DNA from: Platerodrilus igneus
Lineage: Eukaryota > Arthropoda > Insecta > Coleoptera > Lycidae
Direction: 5' to 3'
DNA: 64,000 bases
NCBI GenBank assembly: GCA_036346225.1
Contig: JARFIW010000453.1
Location: 1 to 64,000, forward strand
The translations under genes and the position numbers were made by a program. Positions within the stretch are counted from its first letter, which is position 1; the number at the start of each line of letters is the position of its first letter. Of this stretch, positions 63,702-64,000 are shown one piece after another. Below the pieces are notes generated by a model, which saw only the letters and a program-made list of their open reading frames with translations, was not told the DNA's origin and did not search any database.

Positions 63702-64000
63702 TTATAAACTGAAATACACTACCGCTGCATACCCTACCTCGCTAGCATCGCAAAACCCATGCAAATGACAAGTAAAAGGATCCGAAGGGGGTAAACAACG
63801 TGGTAACTTTAATGACGATAATAACGGCAACTCTTCTTGGTATTGCTGCCATTGAGACGAAATGTCTGCTGGTGGGATGTCATCCCAATTTAAACCTAAC
63901 ATCCACAGATGCTGGATTAGGCGTTTTGCAAAAAGTGTTAGTGGGGCTAAAACCCTAATGGATCATATATTCTGGCAACTTGCGAAAGTATGTTGCGCTT
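63702..64000 (-). pseudogene. BEL/Pao reverse transcriptase end and RNase H start
   Basis: The part nearest the window edge reads V-A-R-I-Y-D-P-L-G-F, the conserved Pao motif after the reverse transcriptase. A one-base deletion near 63,947 shifts the frame, and L-G-L-N-W-D-D-I-P-P, L-H-G-F-C-D-A-S-E-V-G-Y-A-A-V-V-Y-F (RNase H first Asp) follows. The upstream reverse transcriptase lies outside the window. Confidence 0.88.

Larger units (their letters stand above)
61210..64000 (-). mobile_element. BEL/Pao retrotransposon, 3' half (runs off the window)
   Basis: On the minus strand: RNase H from the window edge, integrase zinc region, integrase ending at 61,753, a short 3' UTR, a GGTGGGCGG tract at 61,515-61,525 and a 3' LTR at 61,210-61,512. 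Sequence features match the Pao/BEL group (I-Y-D-P-L-G-F, F-C-D-A-S-E-V-G-Y, W-S-D-S-T-V-A-L). The 5' part with LTR, gag, protease and most of the reverse transcriptase lies beyond 64,000. Two one-base frameshifts and a nonsense codon are visible, so this copy is inactive. Confidence 0.92.

Noticed and set aside
1..64000. Search for tRNA, rRNA or other structured RNA genes
   Set aside because: No cloverleaf with intact A and B boxes and no rRNA sequence was seen. tRNA-like words found are only primer binding sites.

Overview
This is a repeat-dense stretch of a eukaryotic genome, almost certainly an arthropod and most likely an insect. The reasons are low GC, no bacterial gene organisation, and mobile elements of insect type: R1-clade LINE, errantivirus-like Ty3/gypsy, BEL/Pao, Ty1/copia, Penelope, mariner, PIF/Harbinger and Helentron-like. 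No intact single-copy host gene could be recognised. Almost every coding stretch is a decayed transposable element (TE) gene, and the interest lies in how the elements are nested and duplicated.

Layout. 1-2,665: a mariner-superfamily element with 487-bp inverted repeats, inserted at a TA inside Penelope reverse transcriptase. 2,666-6,300: small orphan reading frames, an integrase-like scrap, and tandem duplications. 6,400-12,402: an R1-clade LINE (ORF1, ORF2, a minisatellite 3' UTR, poly-A) sitting in a palindromic satellite that continues to 12,635. 13,951-14,477: a broken FLYWCH zinc-finger gene. 14,832-23,231: a Ty1/copia element with a perfect CCATT target duplication. It contains a 2.4-kb foldback element with a 9-bp target duplication, and a solo LTR with target duplication AGCT. 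That LTR holds a Penelope copy, which in turn holds a Helentron-like copy.

22,454-34,740 and 38,859-50,232 are two copies of one segment. Each holds a LINE into which a deleted errantivirus-like element (target duplication CGCA), a PIF/Harbinger transposon (itself carrying a Helentron-like insert) and a 9-bp minisatellite plus LTR-element debris have inserted. Between the copies, 34,741-38,825 is the 5' half of a gypsy element on the minus strand with a long intact gag frame. The LINE 3' end reappears at 52,146-52,721.

52,722-61,200: a solo LTR with AGCT duplication, a palindromic MITE, a GC-rich 15-bp minisatellite, a 5' gypsy fragment (LTR-gag-protease), a 298-bp satellite interrupted by another Helentron-like element, and a viral-type DNA polymerase B-like scrap. 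61,210-64,000: the 3' half of a BEL/Pao element on the minus strand, running off the window.

Four Helentron-like copies, two of them with the empty site preserved nearby, and the 2.4-kb foldback element are the least ordinary items. I found no sign of an intact new multi-gene system. The nearest candidate is the compact orphan cluster at 2,989-4,782. Boundaries marked approximate were read by eye, and no database search was possible.
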